Below, one piece after another: positions 7,811 to 15,844 of a stretch of DNA of 64,000 nt. Under the pieces are notes generated by a model that saw only the letters and a list, made by a program, of their open reading frames with translations, was not told the DNA's origin and ran no database searches. Position 1 is the stretch's first letter. The number at the start of each line of letters is the position of its first letter. The stretch is taken from positions 1 to 64,000 of the forward strand of contig NZ_ML133687.1 in assembly GCF_003985155.1 (NCBI RefSeq), written 5' to 3'. The DNA is from Rhizobium vallis (GTDB taxonomy: Bacteria > Pseudomonadota > Alphaproteobacteria > Rhizobiales > Rhizobiaceae). The position numbers were made by a program, and so were the translations under genes.

Positions 7811-8458
7811 TCAGGCGACCATTGCCATATTGATCTTGCCGAGCTGGATGACCGCCTGCGTCCGGCTGTCGACATCGAGTTTCAAGAGGATCGCTGAGAC
7901 ATGCGCCTTGATCGTCGCCTCGGAGACCCCGAGTTCGTAGGCGATCTGCTTGTTCAGCAGCCCTTCGGCAAGCATGGTCAACACCCGGCTCTGCTGTGGC
8001 GTCAGGGTATGCAGGCGGTGGATCAGGTCCGCGACATCGGGATCCTGTTCCTGGCCGTCGCGATAGCTGTCCGGCGTGGCGATATCGCCGGCAAGCACCG
8101 TCTGGATGCTGCGGCGAATGTCTTCGATACCGGAGGATTTGGAAATGAAGCCGGAAGCGCCGAGTTCCAGCGCGCGGCGGATCGTCGTCGCATCGTCGGT
8201 TGCCGAGACGATAATGATCGGCAGGCTGACAAATTCGGAGCGCAATGCCATCAGGCCGGAAAAGCCGCTGACCCCAGGCATGGCGAGGTCGAGCAGCATC
8301 AGGTCCGCGTCCGCATGGGCGCCTGCCGCCTTGCGCGCGGCGGCAAAATCGCCGGCTTCGACGATCGCCTGCCGGCCTTCCATGCCGATCACCGCCTGGC
8401 GCAGCGCATCCCGGAAAAGCGGATGATCGTCCGCGATGATGATGGTCTGTTCGTGCAT
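7811..8458 (-). CDS. LuxR-type response regulator, CrbR/ErdR-like
   Basis: This encodes a 215-residue response regulator. The receiver domain starts TIIIADDHPLFRDALRQAV (acidic pocket ADD), the phosphoacceptor Asp is in LMLLDLAMPGVSGFSGL (about residue 57), and the conserved Lys is in GASGFISKSSG. The C-terminal LuxR HTH is LTPQQSRVLTMLAEGLLNKQ followed by IAYELGVSEATIKAHVSAIL. The GFISKS and LNKQIAYELGVSEATIKAHV blocks are those I associate with CrbR/ErdR/AgmR regulators, which activate acetate or alcohol metabolism genes under transporter-fused kinases. A kinase of that type lies at 40930-44433. The ATG at 8458 has a strong Shine-Dalgarno (GGGAGGGAG). It is monocistronic. Confidence 0.9.
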   Translation of the reverse strand: MHEQTIIIADDHPLFRDALRQAVIGMEGRQAIVEAGDFAAARKAAGAHADADLMLLDLAMPGVSGFSGLMALRSEFVSLPIIIVSATDDATTIRRALELGASGFISKSSGIEDIRRSIQTVLAGDIATPDSYRDGQEQDPDVADLIHRLHTLTPQQSRVLTMLAEGLLNKQIAYELGVSEATIKAHVSAILLKLDVDSRTQAVIQLGKINMAMVA

Positions 8459-8548
8459 CGAAAACTCCCTCCCAAGAGTCCGATCATGCCGCACGCGCCG
8501 CCATCCCCTCAGCGCCGCATGCATGCCTGCTGACGCGACTATACCAGA

Positions 8549-8944
8549 TCAGGTCTTCTGCGGAAGGGGATTGGTGTTTTCCTCAGCCTGGAACTCCTTC
8601 ACCATCCCCATGAAACTCTTCATCATCCGCTCCATGATGCTGATCGAACGGTCGACCTCGGCATCGCTCGGCAGCGCGCGCTGGGCGGTATTTTGCTCCA
8701 GCGCCGTCACCCGCTTTGCCAGCCGGTCGAGTTCGTCCTCATAGGCCGCCCGCTCGTCGGCCGCCATCCGGCAGACGAGGGCGCCGTCCTTGTCCTGGCA
8801 GATCGACATCGCCCCGGTCTGCCGGTCGAGCCGGACGAAATGGTCGCCGCTCTTCTCCAGCTGGAAGCGGCCCGCATCGGCTTCGGCGGCTGCGGCCGCA
8901 AACGGCAGGAGAAAAACGCCAAGCGTAATAACCAATGCCTTCAT
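8549..8944 (-). CDS. Secreted hypothetical protein with C-terminal coiled-coil segment
   Basis: The 131-residue product has a signal peptide (MKALVITLGVFLLPFAAAAA, cleavage near AEA). A short beta region follows (GRFQLEKSGDHFVRLDRQTG, with CQDKDGALVC giving a possible disulfide). After that comes a heptad-like stretch (YEDELDRLAKRVTALEQNTA) and a second helix (SISIMERMMKSFMGMVKEFQ). It is probably periplasmic. I recall similar small proteins in Rhizobiales without assigned function. The ATG at 8944 sits behind GGAGGATGAG. It is divergent from the DUF952-pyrD operon. Confidence 0.75.
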   Translation of the reverse strand: MKALVITLGVFLLPFAAAAAEADAGRFQLEKSGDHFVRLDRQTGAMSICQDKDGALVCRMAADERAAYEDELDRLAKRVTALEQNTAQRALPSDAEVDRSISIMERMMKSFMGMVKEFQAEENTNPLPQKT

Positions 8945-9058
8945 CGTCTCATCCTCCGGAATTTGTTTCCGCCAGTCCCGTTTTTCGCGCCGGGGCGTGG
9001 ACATCGTCGCCTCTTTCCGGCAAAGCCCTCGTGACCGAGGACCAGCAATCGCGAGGCC

Positions 9059-9415
9059 ATGATGAGCGTGACACCGACCCTTTACAAGATCGTGACGGAA
9101 ACGCTCTGGCAGCAAGCCAGACAAACCGGCATTTTTCATGGCGCCGGTATCGATCTCAACGACGGTTTCATCCATTTCTCGACCGCAGGCCAGGTGAAGC
9201 AGACCGCCGCTCTGCATTTTGCCGGCCAGTCCGGCCTGCTGCTGATTGCCGTCAATGGCAGTGGCTTCGGCGACAAGCTTATCTTCGAGCCCTCGCGCGG
9301 CGGTGATCTCTTCCCGCATCTTTATGCCGATCTGCCGCTTTCCGCCGTACTCTGGGAGGCGCCGCTGCCGCTCGATGAGGCAGGAGCTCATGTCTTCCCG
9401 GAGCTGCAGCCATGA
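9059..9415 (+). CDS. DUF952 family protein
   Basis: This encodes 118 residues matching the DUF952 family throughout: LYKIVTETLWQQARQTGIF, then DGFIHFSTAGQVKQTAALHF with the conserved His-Phe-Ser, and FPHLYADLPLSAVLW near the C-terminus. The fold is related to ADP-ribosyltransferase-like RES/DUF952 proteins, but no biochemical role is established to my knowledge. Its stop overlaps the pyrD start by 4 bases (ATGA), so it is translationally coupled to pyrD, which is the most informative context. The second codon is also Met, so the start may be 9062. Confidence 0.88.
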   Translation: MMSVTPTLYKIVTETLWQQARQTGIFHGAGIDLNDGFIHFSTAGQVKQTAALHFAGQSGLLLIAVNGSGFGDKLIFEPSRGGDLFPHLYADLPLSAVLWEAPLPLDEAGAHVFPELQP

Positions 9416-10500
9416 TCGATCCCTTCAAGCGTATTGCCCGCAAGGGGCTCTTCCTGTTCGATCCGGAAACCGCGCACGGCATGTCGATCGCCGCACTGAA
9501 ATCCGGCCTCGTGCCTGCCTGCCACATCGCTCCCGATCCGCGCCTGCGCCAGACCGTTGCCGGCCTCGTCTTCGAAAACCCGCTCGGCATGGCCGCCGGC
9601 TACGACAAGAATGCCGAGGTGCCGGAGCAGCTGTTGAAGCTCGGTTTCGGCTTTACCGAGATCGGCACGGTGACGCCGAAGCCGCAATCCGGCAATCCGC
9701 GCCCGCGCATCTTCCGCCTGGTAGAGGATGAGGGGGTCATCAATCGCCTCGGCTTCAACAATGAAGGCCATGACGCCGCCTTCGGGCGCCTCTCCGCACT
9801 GACGGGCAATGGGATCGTCGGCGTCAATATCGGCGCCAACAAGGACAGCGAGGATCGTATCGCCGACTATGTCGCCGGCATCCGCCGCTTTTATTCCGTC
9901 GCGCGCTATTTCACCGCCAACATCTCCTCGCCGAACACGCCTGGCCTGCGCGACCTGCAGGCGCGTGAAAGCCTTGCCGCGCTGCTGTCATCAGTGCTTG
10001 CCGCGCGGGACGAGGAAGCGAAGAAATCGGGCCGGAAAATCCCCGTCTTCCTGAAGATCGCTCCAGATCTCACCGAGGAGGGCATGGACGACATCGCCGC
10101 CGAGGCGCTCTCACATGCGCTTGATGGGCTGATCGTCTCCAACACCACGCTCTCCCGCGACGGGCTTAAGGATCAGCGCCAGGCGAAGGAAGCGGGCGGC
10201 CTCTCGGGCGTGCCGCTTTTCGAAAAATCGACGGCTGTGCTCGCGAAAATGCGCAAGCGTGTCGGCCCCGCCCTGCCGATCATCGGCGTCGGCGGCGTCT
10301 CTTCGGCTGAGACCGCGCTGGAGAAAATCAGGGCGGGCGCCGATCTCGTCCAGCTCTATTCCTGCATGGTCTATGAAGGCCCCGGCTTGGCTGGCGATAT
10401 TGTTCGCGGCCTCTCCAAGCTCGTAGACCGAGAAAAGGCCGGTTCGATCCGCGAGCTGCGCGACACCAGGCTGGACTACTGGGCCGCGCGAAAGGTCTGA
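9412..10500 (+). CDS. pyrD: Dihydroorotate dehydrogenase (quinone), class 2
   Basis: PyrD oxidises dihydroorotate to orotate in de novo pyrimidine synthesis, passing electrons through FMN to the membrane quinone pool. The length of 362 residues is right for class 2. The N-terminal amphipathic membrane-docking helices (residues 1-30) are present. Key blocks are NPLGMAAGYDKNAEVPEQLL, NRLGFNNEGHDAA, the catalytic serine region NISSPNTPGLRDLQ, and the C-terminal FMN phosphate loop IIGVGGVSSAETALEKIRAG. It is coupled to the upstream DUF952 gene, and its last 25 bases overlap the 3' end of the convergent MATE gene. Confidence 0.96.
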   Translation: MIDPFKRIARKGLFLFDPETAHGMSIAALKSGLVPACHIAPDPRLRQTVAGLVFENPLGMAAGYDKNAEVPEQLLKLGFGFTEIGTVTPKPQSGNPRPRIFRLVEDEGVINRLGFNNEGHDAAFGRLSALTGNGIVGVNIGANKDSEDRIADYVAGIRRFYSVARYFTANISSPNTPGLRDLQARESLAALLSSVLAARDEEAKKSGRKIPVFLKIAPDLTEEGMDDIAAEALSHALDGLIVSNTTLSRDGLKDQRQAKEAGGLSGVPLFEKSTAVLAKMRKRVGPALPIIGVGGVSSAETALEKIRAGADLVQLYSCMVYEGPGLAGDIVRGLSKLVDREKAGSIRELRDTRLDYWAARKV

Positions 10501-11822
10501 TCGGCCCGCGGCTTCACCAGCATGGCCAGGAAGAAGCCGCGGAAGAGCAGGAAGGCGTTCATCGCCAGCCACAGGCCGTGATTGCCGAAGAGCGGCACGA
10601 AGACGGCGAGCATCGCCAGATAACCGGCAAAGGACATCAGCATCCGGTTGCGCATCTCGACCGACCATGTCGCGCCGATGAAGACCCCATCCATCAGGAA
10701 GGCGAGCGCGCCGGTCAGTCCCGTCACCGCAGCCCAGGGCAGATAGGTTTCGGCCGCCTGCCGAACCTCGGGCGAGGTCGTCAGCACCGAGATCAGCCAG
10801 GGACCGGCGAGGAAGAAGAAGGCGGAACCGATCGCCGCCAGTCCGAAGGACCAGAAGATCGTAAGTTTCAGCCCGCGGTCGAAGGCCGGCCGGTAGCGCG
10901 CGCCGATCGCCCGGCCGATGATCTGTTCGGCGGCATTGGCAAGCCCGTCGAGATAATAGCCTGACAGCAGGAAGAAATTCATCAATACGGCATTGGCGGC
11001 AAGCGTCACCGCACCGAAGCTGGTGCCGATCCGTGTCATGATGGTGAAGGCGCCGATCAGCACGAAGGTACGGATCAGGATATCGCGGTTGAGCGCGAAA
11101 AGCTCGGCCAGCCGGTGCCTGGAAAAGATCTCCGCCCATGCCGGCCGCTCTGCCTTGTCAAAGCCGCTGAACACGATGAAAAGCCCGACGAGCGCACCTG
11201 CCGTCTCGCCGGCCATCGTTCCCCAGGCAACGCCCGCGACACCCCAATCGAGCGTCAGGCCGAGATAGATGGAAAGCAGGATGTTGATGCCGTTGATGAT
11301 CGCCTGCAGCAGCAGACCGATATTACCCTGTCCGCGCCCGAGCACGAATCCGAGAATGGCGTAATTCGCCAGCGCCGCCGGTGCGGCGAGAATGCGGATC
11401 GAGAAATAGGTGCTGGTCGCCTCGGCAATCGCCCCTTCCGCGCCCATCAGCTTCAACCCCGCCGCTATCAGCAGCGGCGAAAGACAGAGGAGCGCCAGCC
11501 CGCAGCCGAGCGCTGATATCAGCGCTCTGGAGAAAACGGCCTGCTGCTCGTGCCGGTCCCGCCTTCCATAAGCCTGCGCGGTCAGCCCGGTCGTCGAGGC
11601 GCGCAGGAAGTTGAAGCTGCCGAGGATGAGATCGAAGAGCATGGCGCCGATCGCCAGTCCTGCAAGCGCCTCCGCATTGCCCATCCGGCCGACGACGGCG
11701 GTGTTCGTCAGTCCAAGCAGCGGCGTCGTCATAAAGCCGAGCGTCATCGGAATGGCGATCGCGAGCACCAGCCGGTGCGTTACGTCGAAAGCCAGAGAGT
11801 TGTTGTTGCTGCGCGTATCCAT
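10476..11822 (-). CDS. MATE-family multidrug/metabolite efflux transporter (DinF-like)
   Basis: The 448-residue inner-membrane protein has about twelve predicted membrane segments arranged as two similar halves, as in MATE transporters. The N-terminal half carries LAIAIPMTLGFMTTPLLGLT and NTAVVGRMGNAEALAGLAIG, which match the DinF/DNA-damage-inducible branch, and GLTAQAYGRRD is the usual cytoplasmic loop. Such proteins export organic cations with H+ or Na+ antiport. It is the third gene of a minus-strand operon (DUF6460, CAP, MATE) and starts 7 bases after the CAP gene ends. The ATG at 11822 (MDTRSNNNSLAF) was chosen over upstream Mets that would overlap the CAP gene. Confidence 0.9.
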   Translation of the reverse strand: MDTRSNNNSLAFDVTHRLVLAIAIPMTLGFMTTPLLGLTNTAVVGRMGNAEALAGLAIGAMLFDLILGSFNFLRASTTGLTAQAYGRRDRHEQQAVFSRALISALGCGLALLCLSPLLIAAGLKLMGAEGAIAEATSTYFSIRILAAPAALANYAILGFVLGRGQGNIGLLLQAIINGINILLSIYLGLTLDWGVAGVAWGTMAGETAGALVGLFIVFSGFDKAERPAWAEIFSRHRLAELFALNRDILIRTFVLIGAFTIMTRIGTSFGAVTLAANAVLMNFFLLSGYYLDGLANAAEQIIGRAIGARYRPAFDRGLKLTIFWSFGLAAIGSAFFFLAGPWLISVLTTSPEVRQAAETYLPWAAVTGLTGALAFLMDGVFIGATWSVEMRNRMLMSFAGYLAMLAVFVPLFGNHGLWLAMNAFLLFRGFFLAMLVKPRADQTFRAAQ

Positions 11823-11829
11823 GCCTGCC

Positions 11830-12348
11830 TCATATCGAGGCGGAATCGCCTCGGCTGGAAAGCACCATGGCCCAATAGGGCAGGTTCCGGGAAGATGTAT
11901 TATGCGCGACGGCAACACCGAGCCCATCATAACGCCCGAGCATGTTTTCGAGGTGATGGGGCGAGTTGATCCAGGCTGTCACCACGGCGTCAACGCTCTG
12001 CTGGCCGGACGCGATATTCTCAGCCGCCGGCAGCCGGACACCACTTGCTTTCACACGTGCGCCAAAACTGTCGGTCATGCCCATGAGATGCGCCATCTTG
12101 CCGGCGCTCGCCATGCGTTTCGCCTGGAAGAGGGCGGCGGTCTGCGCTGCCGGATCGACGGCAAGCGGCGGTAGGCCGTTCTTCGCCCTCAGCTGGTTGA
12201 CGAGCGGCAATACGCTCGACGTTTCGTCCTCGCCGTCAGACGGCGTGCCGGCGATCCGCGGGGTGCTGGTGCAGCCGGCAATGCCGGCGGCGAACGCAAA
12301 TCCGGAGAGACGCAACAGACTGCGCCTGGAAAGAACGATCGATGTCAT
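11830..12348 (-). CDS. CAP-domain (SCP/PR-1-like) secreted lipoprotein
   Basis: This encodes 172 residues. The N-terminus MTSIVLSRRSLLRLSGFAFA has a twin-arginine-like SRRSLLRLSG motif followed by AGIAGC, a lipobox, so the product may be a Tat-exported lipoprotein. The rest is a CAP domain: LPLVNQLRAKNGLPPLAVDP, then MAHLMGMTDSFGARVKASG, AENIASGQQSVDAVVTAWINS and SPHHLENMLGRYDGLGVAVA, which includes the typical active-site-cleft His and Glu residues. Bacterial CAP proteins are of unknown function. The start overlaps nothing and lies 1 base from the DUF6460 stop, inside the same transcript as the MATE gene. Confidence 0.88.
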   Translation of the reverse strand: MTSIVLSRRSLLRLSGFAFAAGIAGCTSTPRIAGTPSDGEDETSSVLPLVNQLRAKNGLPPLAVDPAAQTAALFQAKRMASAGKMAHLMGMTDSFGARVKASGVRLPAAENIASGQQSVDAVVTAWINSPHHLENMLGRYDGLGVAVAHNTSSRNLPYWAMVLSSRGDSASI

Positions 12349-12349
12349 G

Positions 12350-12616
12350 TTACCTGTGATAGCTGAAAAGGCGGAGGATGACGAAGAGCGGGATGACGAT
12401 CGTCGCCCCGAGGATGAGATAGTCGCCGACGCGTCCGAGTGCGGAGAAGCCCCGATGCCAGATCTCCAGGATGAAGTCGCGGACCCCATCGATGATGCTC
12501 CACGGCGTCAGGCCGAAAACGGTCATGACGAAACCGACGATCAGCGACACCACAATAAGCTTTACCAGTGTGCGGCCGAGTGAATCGCCGAGGAACCTGT
12601 TCACCTGATCGGACAT
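12350..12616 (-). CDS. DUF6460 family small membrane protein
   Basis: The 88-residue protein has two predicted membrane helices: LVKLIVVSLIVGFVMTVFGL (about residues 17-36) and YLILGATIVIPLFVILRLF (about 66-84). Between them lies a short amphipathic loop DGVRDFILEIWHRGFSALGR. This layout and sequence match the Rhizobiales family DUF6460, whose function is unknown. The ATG at 12616 has CAGGAGATGG upstream. It is the first gene of the operon continuing into the CAP and MATE genes. Confidence 0.8.
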   Translation of the reverse strand: MSDQVNRFLGDSLGRTLVKLIVVSLIVGFVMTVFGLTPWSIIDGVRDFILEIWHRGFSALGRVGDYLILGATIVIPLFVILRLFSYHR

Positions 12617-12808
12617 GCGCCATCTCCTGTTTGCCCTTGGAATAAGGTTGCGGCGCGCCGCCCGCAAGCCCTTTCCGGAATTGGCCCCTAAGCCCCTTGC
12701 GGGCTTGGCCGCTTCGCTCCCTTTGTGGCTGGGCCGCTTCGCCTCTGAAATAGGACTTGAGTTTTTTTGTGGCCGCCGCCAAATGCGGGCCAACCAATAG
12801 GTCCATTC

Positions 12809-13741
12809 ATGCAGCCCCATCAGCTTTCCTCAGGCGACGTCATCGCCGACCGCCGCGCCGATTATGCCAGGATGCTCGAAGAAGGCGGAGAGCCGGAAGC
12901 GGCCGCCGAACTGATGGAGCAGGCGCTCGAACTCGTGCCCGCCTGGGCTGCCGGCTGGTATCGCCTCGCCGCCTATCTGGAAAAGGCGGGCAAGGGCGAA
13001 GCCGCGATCGAGGCCTATCGCAGGACGCTCGTCCTCGATCCCGAGGATATTTTCGGCGCAGCCCTCAAACTCGCCCTTCTCGGCGATGTCGCCACACCCG
13101 ACCGGCCACCGAGTCGCTATGTCGAGCGCCTCTTCGACGATTATGCCGACCGTTTCGAAGCAGCACTTGTCGAAAAACTAGACTACAGCGTCCCGCAGAA
13201 GCTCGCAGCGCTTGTTGCCTCCACCGGCAGGCGCTACGAACGCGCCGTCGATCTCGGCTGCGGCACTGGTCTGCTCGGTCCGGAAATCCGCTCCGCTGTC
13301 GGCCGCCTCGAAGGCTTCGACCTCTCGCAGAACATGCTGGCGAAGGCCGCCGAGAAACAGGTTTATGATACTCTCGCCCAAGCCGATCTCTCGCTCGCGC
13401 CGGAGCTCTCCGGTCTCTTTGCGGATGCCGCGCACCATCGCGCCGACCTGGTAACGGCAGCCGACGTGCTGATGTATCTCGGTAACCTCGAGAGTGTGTT
13501 TGCCATCATCGGAGAACTCGCTGCATCAGGCGCGGATATCGCCTTTTCCGTCGAGGATGCCGGCGATGGGGATGGCTTTCATCTCGCTCCGTCGCTGCGC
13601 TACGCCCATTCTGAAACGTATGTAAGGATGCTTCTTGCCCGTCATGGGCTGGAAGTCCTTGCGACCGTCAAGTCGGTCATTCGCAAAGATGGCGGAAAAC
13701 CGGTCTCCGGCATTCTGTTCCTTACGCGCAAGCCGGCCTGA
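12809..13741 (+). CDS. Class I SAM-dependent methyltransferase with N-terminal TPR
   Basis: This encodes a 310-residue cytoplasmic protein. Residues about 20-100 form tetratricopeptide repeats (EEGGEPEAAAELMEQALELV and AAYLEKAGKGEAAIEAYRRT). Residues about 110-300 form a methyltransferase domain with the SAM-binding motif I RAVDLGCGTGLLGPEIR (near 148) and motif II-like GFDLSQNMLAKA. TPR plus methyltransferase is a known alphaproteobacterial layout ('putative TPR repeat methyltransferase'). The substrate is unknown; the TPR part suggests a protein partner. It is monocistronic and divergent from the DUF6460 operon. Confidence 0.88.
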   Translation: MQPHQLSSGDVIADRRADYARMLEEGGEPEAAAELMEQALELVPAWAAGWYRLAAYLEKAGKGEAAIEAYRRTLVLDPEDIFGAALKLALLGDVATPDRPPSRYVERLFDDYADRFEAALVEKLDYSVPQKLAALVASTGRRYERAVDLGCGTGLLGPEIRSAVGRLEGFDLSQNMLAKAAEKQVYDTLAQADLSLAPELSGLFADAAHHRADLVTAADVLMYLGNLESVFAIIGELAASGADIAFSVEDAGDGDGFHLAPSLRYAHSETYVRMLLARHGLEVLATVKSVIRKDGGKPVSGILFLTRKPA

Positions 13742-13951
13742 GCGAATATTTCTTGCGATTTTCAAATAGGTCAACATTGCTTACCTATTCCGCTTGATCG
13801 AACCGCAAAAAGCCTGATATTGCACAGATATCCGCAGCGAGCGCGGCGATAAAACGCCGAGCGCTCCAGCTCATTTCATAATGAAAAATATCGTCGCGTC
13901 GGGGTCTTGCCCGGACGTTCCTGAACTCGTCTGCCGTTGGAGACTGGCGAC

Positions 13952-14587
13952 ATGACACAGCTCATCAATGCCCTTGGCGTCTGGAACACAAGCGCGACGC
14001 GTCACTCCACCGTTGAGGATGTGCAGGGCATATTCTCCGGGAGCCTCGTCGCAGCCCTCGGCCTCTACGTGCTCGCCAGCGCCGGTCTTCTCACAGGCAG
14101 CACGGCCGGTGTCGCTTTCCTCCTGCATTATGCCTTCGGCGTCAATTTCGGCCTCGCCTTCTTCCTGCTCAACCTGCCGTTCTTCTATCTCTCGTGGAAG
14201 CGCCTCGGCATGGCCTTCACGATCAAGACCTTCATCGCGATCGGCCTGACATCGGTGCTATCAGATGCGCAGTCGCGCTTCTTTTCCATTTCGAGCATCC
14301 ATCCGGCCTGGGCGGCCCTTCTCGGCGGCCTGCTGCTCGGCTTCGGCCTGCTGGCGCTCTATCGCCACCGCGCCAGTCTCGGCGGCGTCGGCATTCTCGG
14401 CATCTACCTGCAGGAGCGTTTCGGCATCCGCGCCGGCCTCGTCCAGCTTGCCATCGACATGTGCGTGCTCGCCGTCGCCGTCTTCGTCACCACCCCGCCT
14501 GTCGTCTTTTATTCCGTGCTCGGCGCGGTCGTGCTCAACCTCTTCGTCGCCATCAATCACCGCGCTGATCGCTACATCGCGCTCTAA
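13952..14587 (+). CDS. YitT family (DUF161) integral membrane protein
   Basis: The 211-residue protein has about five to six membrane segments: LVAALGLYVLASAGLLTGST, VAFLLHYAFGVNFGLAFFLL, the helix around FTIKTFIAIGLTSVL, AALLGGLLLGFGLLALYRHR and the C-terminal VLGAVVLNLFVAINH. GLLTGSTAGVAFLLHY and GGVGILGIYLQERFGI are the two YitT signature regions, but the soluble DUF2179 domain of the longer Gram-positive members is absent. Function is not established; a transport role is only inferred. The start at 13952 is preferred (GGAG upstream); an in-frame start lies at 13937. Confidence 0.84.
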   Translation: MTQLINALGVWNTSATRHSTVEDVQGIFSGSLVAALGLYVLASAGLLTGSTAGVAFLLHYAFGVNFGLAFFLLNLPFFYLSWKRLGMAFTIKTFIAIGLTSVLSDAQSRFFSISSIHPAWAALLGGLLLGFGLLALYRHRASLGGVGILGIYLQERFGIRAGLVQLAIDMCVLAVAVFVTTPPVVFYSVLGAVVLNLFVAINHRADRYIAL

Positions 14588-14685
14588 CCTTACAAATCGG
14601 TAAGCCATTCTAAACAAAACGTAACTTGCCTGCGGTCAGCCTCGGCGCGACACTCCTCCTCGCGCCGGATTTGATGAGGTGAGCC

Positions 14686-14853
14686 ATGTCAGATTTGGAA
14701 AAACTTGTGAGACGCCGCATGCAGGAAGAATATGCCAAGGGCGCTTCCGCAGAGGAAGTCGCGAAAGTCGTCCGCGACCTGTTCAACAGCATCGACCTCT
14801 CGGGCAATAGGTTTGACGCCGTTGCCGTACGGGACATCACCGATCGCGAGTGA
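14686..14853 (+). CDS. Small conserved-looking hypothetical protein, 55 residues
   Basis: This short frame encodes 55 residues, beginning MSDLEKLVRRRMQEEYAKGA and ending VAVRDITDRE. It has a good ribosome binding site (GAGGTGAGCC) and a helical, charged N-terminal half (ASAEEVAKVVRDLFNSIDLS). Third-position GC is normal for the region, and the frame ends 10 bases before a strong 12-bp hairpin at 14864-14890. These features together argue for a real gene. It follows yitT by about 100 bases on the same strand but may have its own promoter. I do not recognise the family. Confidence 0.6.
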   Translation: MSDLEKLVRRRMQEEYAKGASAEEVAKVVRDLFNSIDLSGNRFDAVAVRDITDRE

Positions 14854-14863
14854 CCAGATATTC

Positions 14864-14890
14864 AACCGACCCGAACTTTTCGGGTCGGTT
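14864..14890 (+). terminator. Hairpin terminator after the 55-residue gene
   Basis: AACCGACCCGAA (14864-14875) pairs perfectly with TTCGGGTCGGTT (14879-14890) across a CTT loop, giving a 12-bp stem. It lies 10 bases after the stop at 14853. The trailing T-run is short, so it is a likely but not classical intrinsic terminator. Confidence 0.7.
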
Positions 14891-15088
14891 GCCGGAATGA
14901 ATTCTTTAAGTAGATATCCATCTCGCCGCCTTCTGCGGCGCATCGCTTGGAAGCCGGATTCTCTAAATCGTCATAGTATTGCATCCTACAATGAATACAT
15001 CGCCACGGCGAATTTTCGATTGTATTTCGATTGTCATTTGCGACCTAACCGATTATTTTACTGACGGGCGATGTTGGGATGTTTTACC

Positions 15089-15820
15089 ATGTCTTATGGT
15101 GATGGCGCGGTCGAGACAGACGAAGAAATCATCGAGAACAGATCATCAAGCGAACGGTCCTATCTGCGAAGCCTCAAGTCGATTGTGCAAGGCTTCAGTC
15201 GGTTTTTCAGGCTGATTGCGGTCGTGTACGCGCTGGCCGCTCTCGTAAGCATATTTGGGACGCTCATCTTGATGTCGCGGATCGAGGACGGCAGTGGGGC
15301 GCTTGGTTTGTTGACCATGCTCTTCACCATCTTCAATATCTGTTTGACCGTGTGGTTCGCTGGCCTGTGCGCGAGCCTCGCAAACCTGCATATCAAGAAA
15401 ATTGAAGACGACGTGCGATATCGCCTGGTTTTTGACAAGGAAACACGCGGGATGACAGCCGATATTCTGGACAAGGTACGCAAGCGAGCAGAGCAGATAT
15501 CGCAGACATTGACAGTCTACGGTGATTTTGTCGGCAATCAGACCGCAGTCGTGGGAAACGACAACGAGATCACCCAAACGGTGCAGAAGGCAGACCGCGA
15601 CGAGGTTGCGAGCGCGTTGGGTCTGCTTATTGCATATTGCGAAGAGAGCGGCAGACAGGACGCTCAGGAGTTGGCAAGGAAAATTGCAGGCGAGGCTGAA
15701 AAGCCGACGCCCGACAGGAATATTATTTTCGATGCATGGACACGGCTTGTGTCGATTATTCCGACAGTGGGAACGGTCGTCGGAATAATCAACGGCATCC
15801 GGACTCTTATGGGAACCTGA
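15089..15820 (+). CDS. Hypothetical membrane protein with 'VVGN'-type motif, low GC
   Basis: The 243-residue product has two predicted membrane helices (RLIAVVYALAALVSIFGTLI about residues 40-63, and LLTMLFTIFNICLTVWFAGL about 70-95). A cytoplasmic linker with a coiled-coil-like stretch follows (ADILDKVRKRAEQISQTLTV). After that comes a polar segment YGDFVGNQTAVVGNDNEITQ, a helical region, and a hydrophobic C-terminus SIIPTVGTVVGIINGIRTLM. GDxVGN...VVGNDN segments resemble short beta-rich motifs seen in some bacterial conflict-associated membrane proteins, but this link is only an inference. GC is lower than in neighbours and codon use is less biased. The gene stands alone. A start at 15071 (ATG, MLGCFT) is also possible. 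Confidence 0.65.
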   Translation: MSYGDGAVETDEEIIENRSSSERSYLRSLKSIVQGFSRFFRLIAVVYALAALVSIFGTLILMSRIEDGSGALGLLTMLFTIFNICLTVWFAGLCASLANLHIKKIEDDVRYRLVFDKETRGMTADILDKVRKRAEQISQTLTVYGDFVGNQTAVVGNDNEITQTVQKADRDEVASALGLLIAYCEESGRQDAQELARKIAGEAEKPTPDRNIIFDAWTRLVSIIPTVGTVVGIINGIRTLMGT

Positions 15821-15844
15821 AAGCCATCGGCGTGAAGCTGTGCA

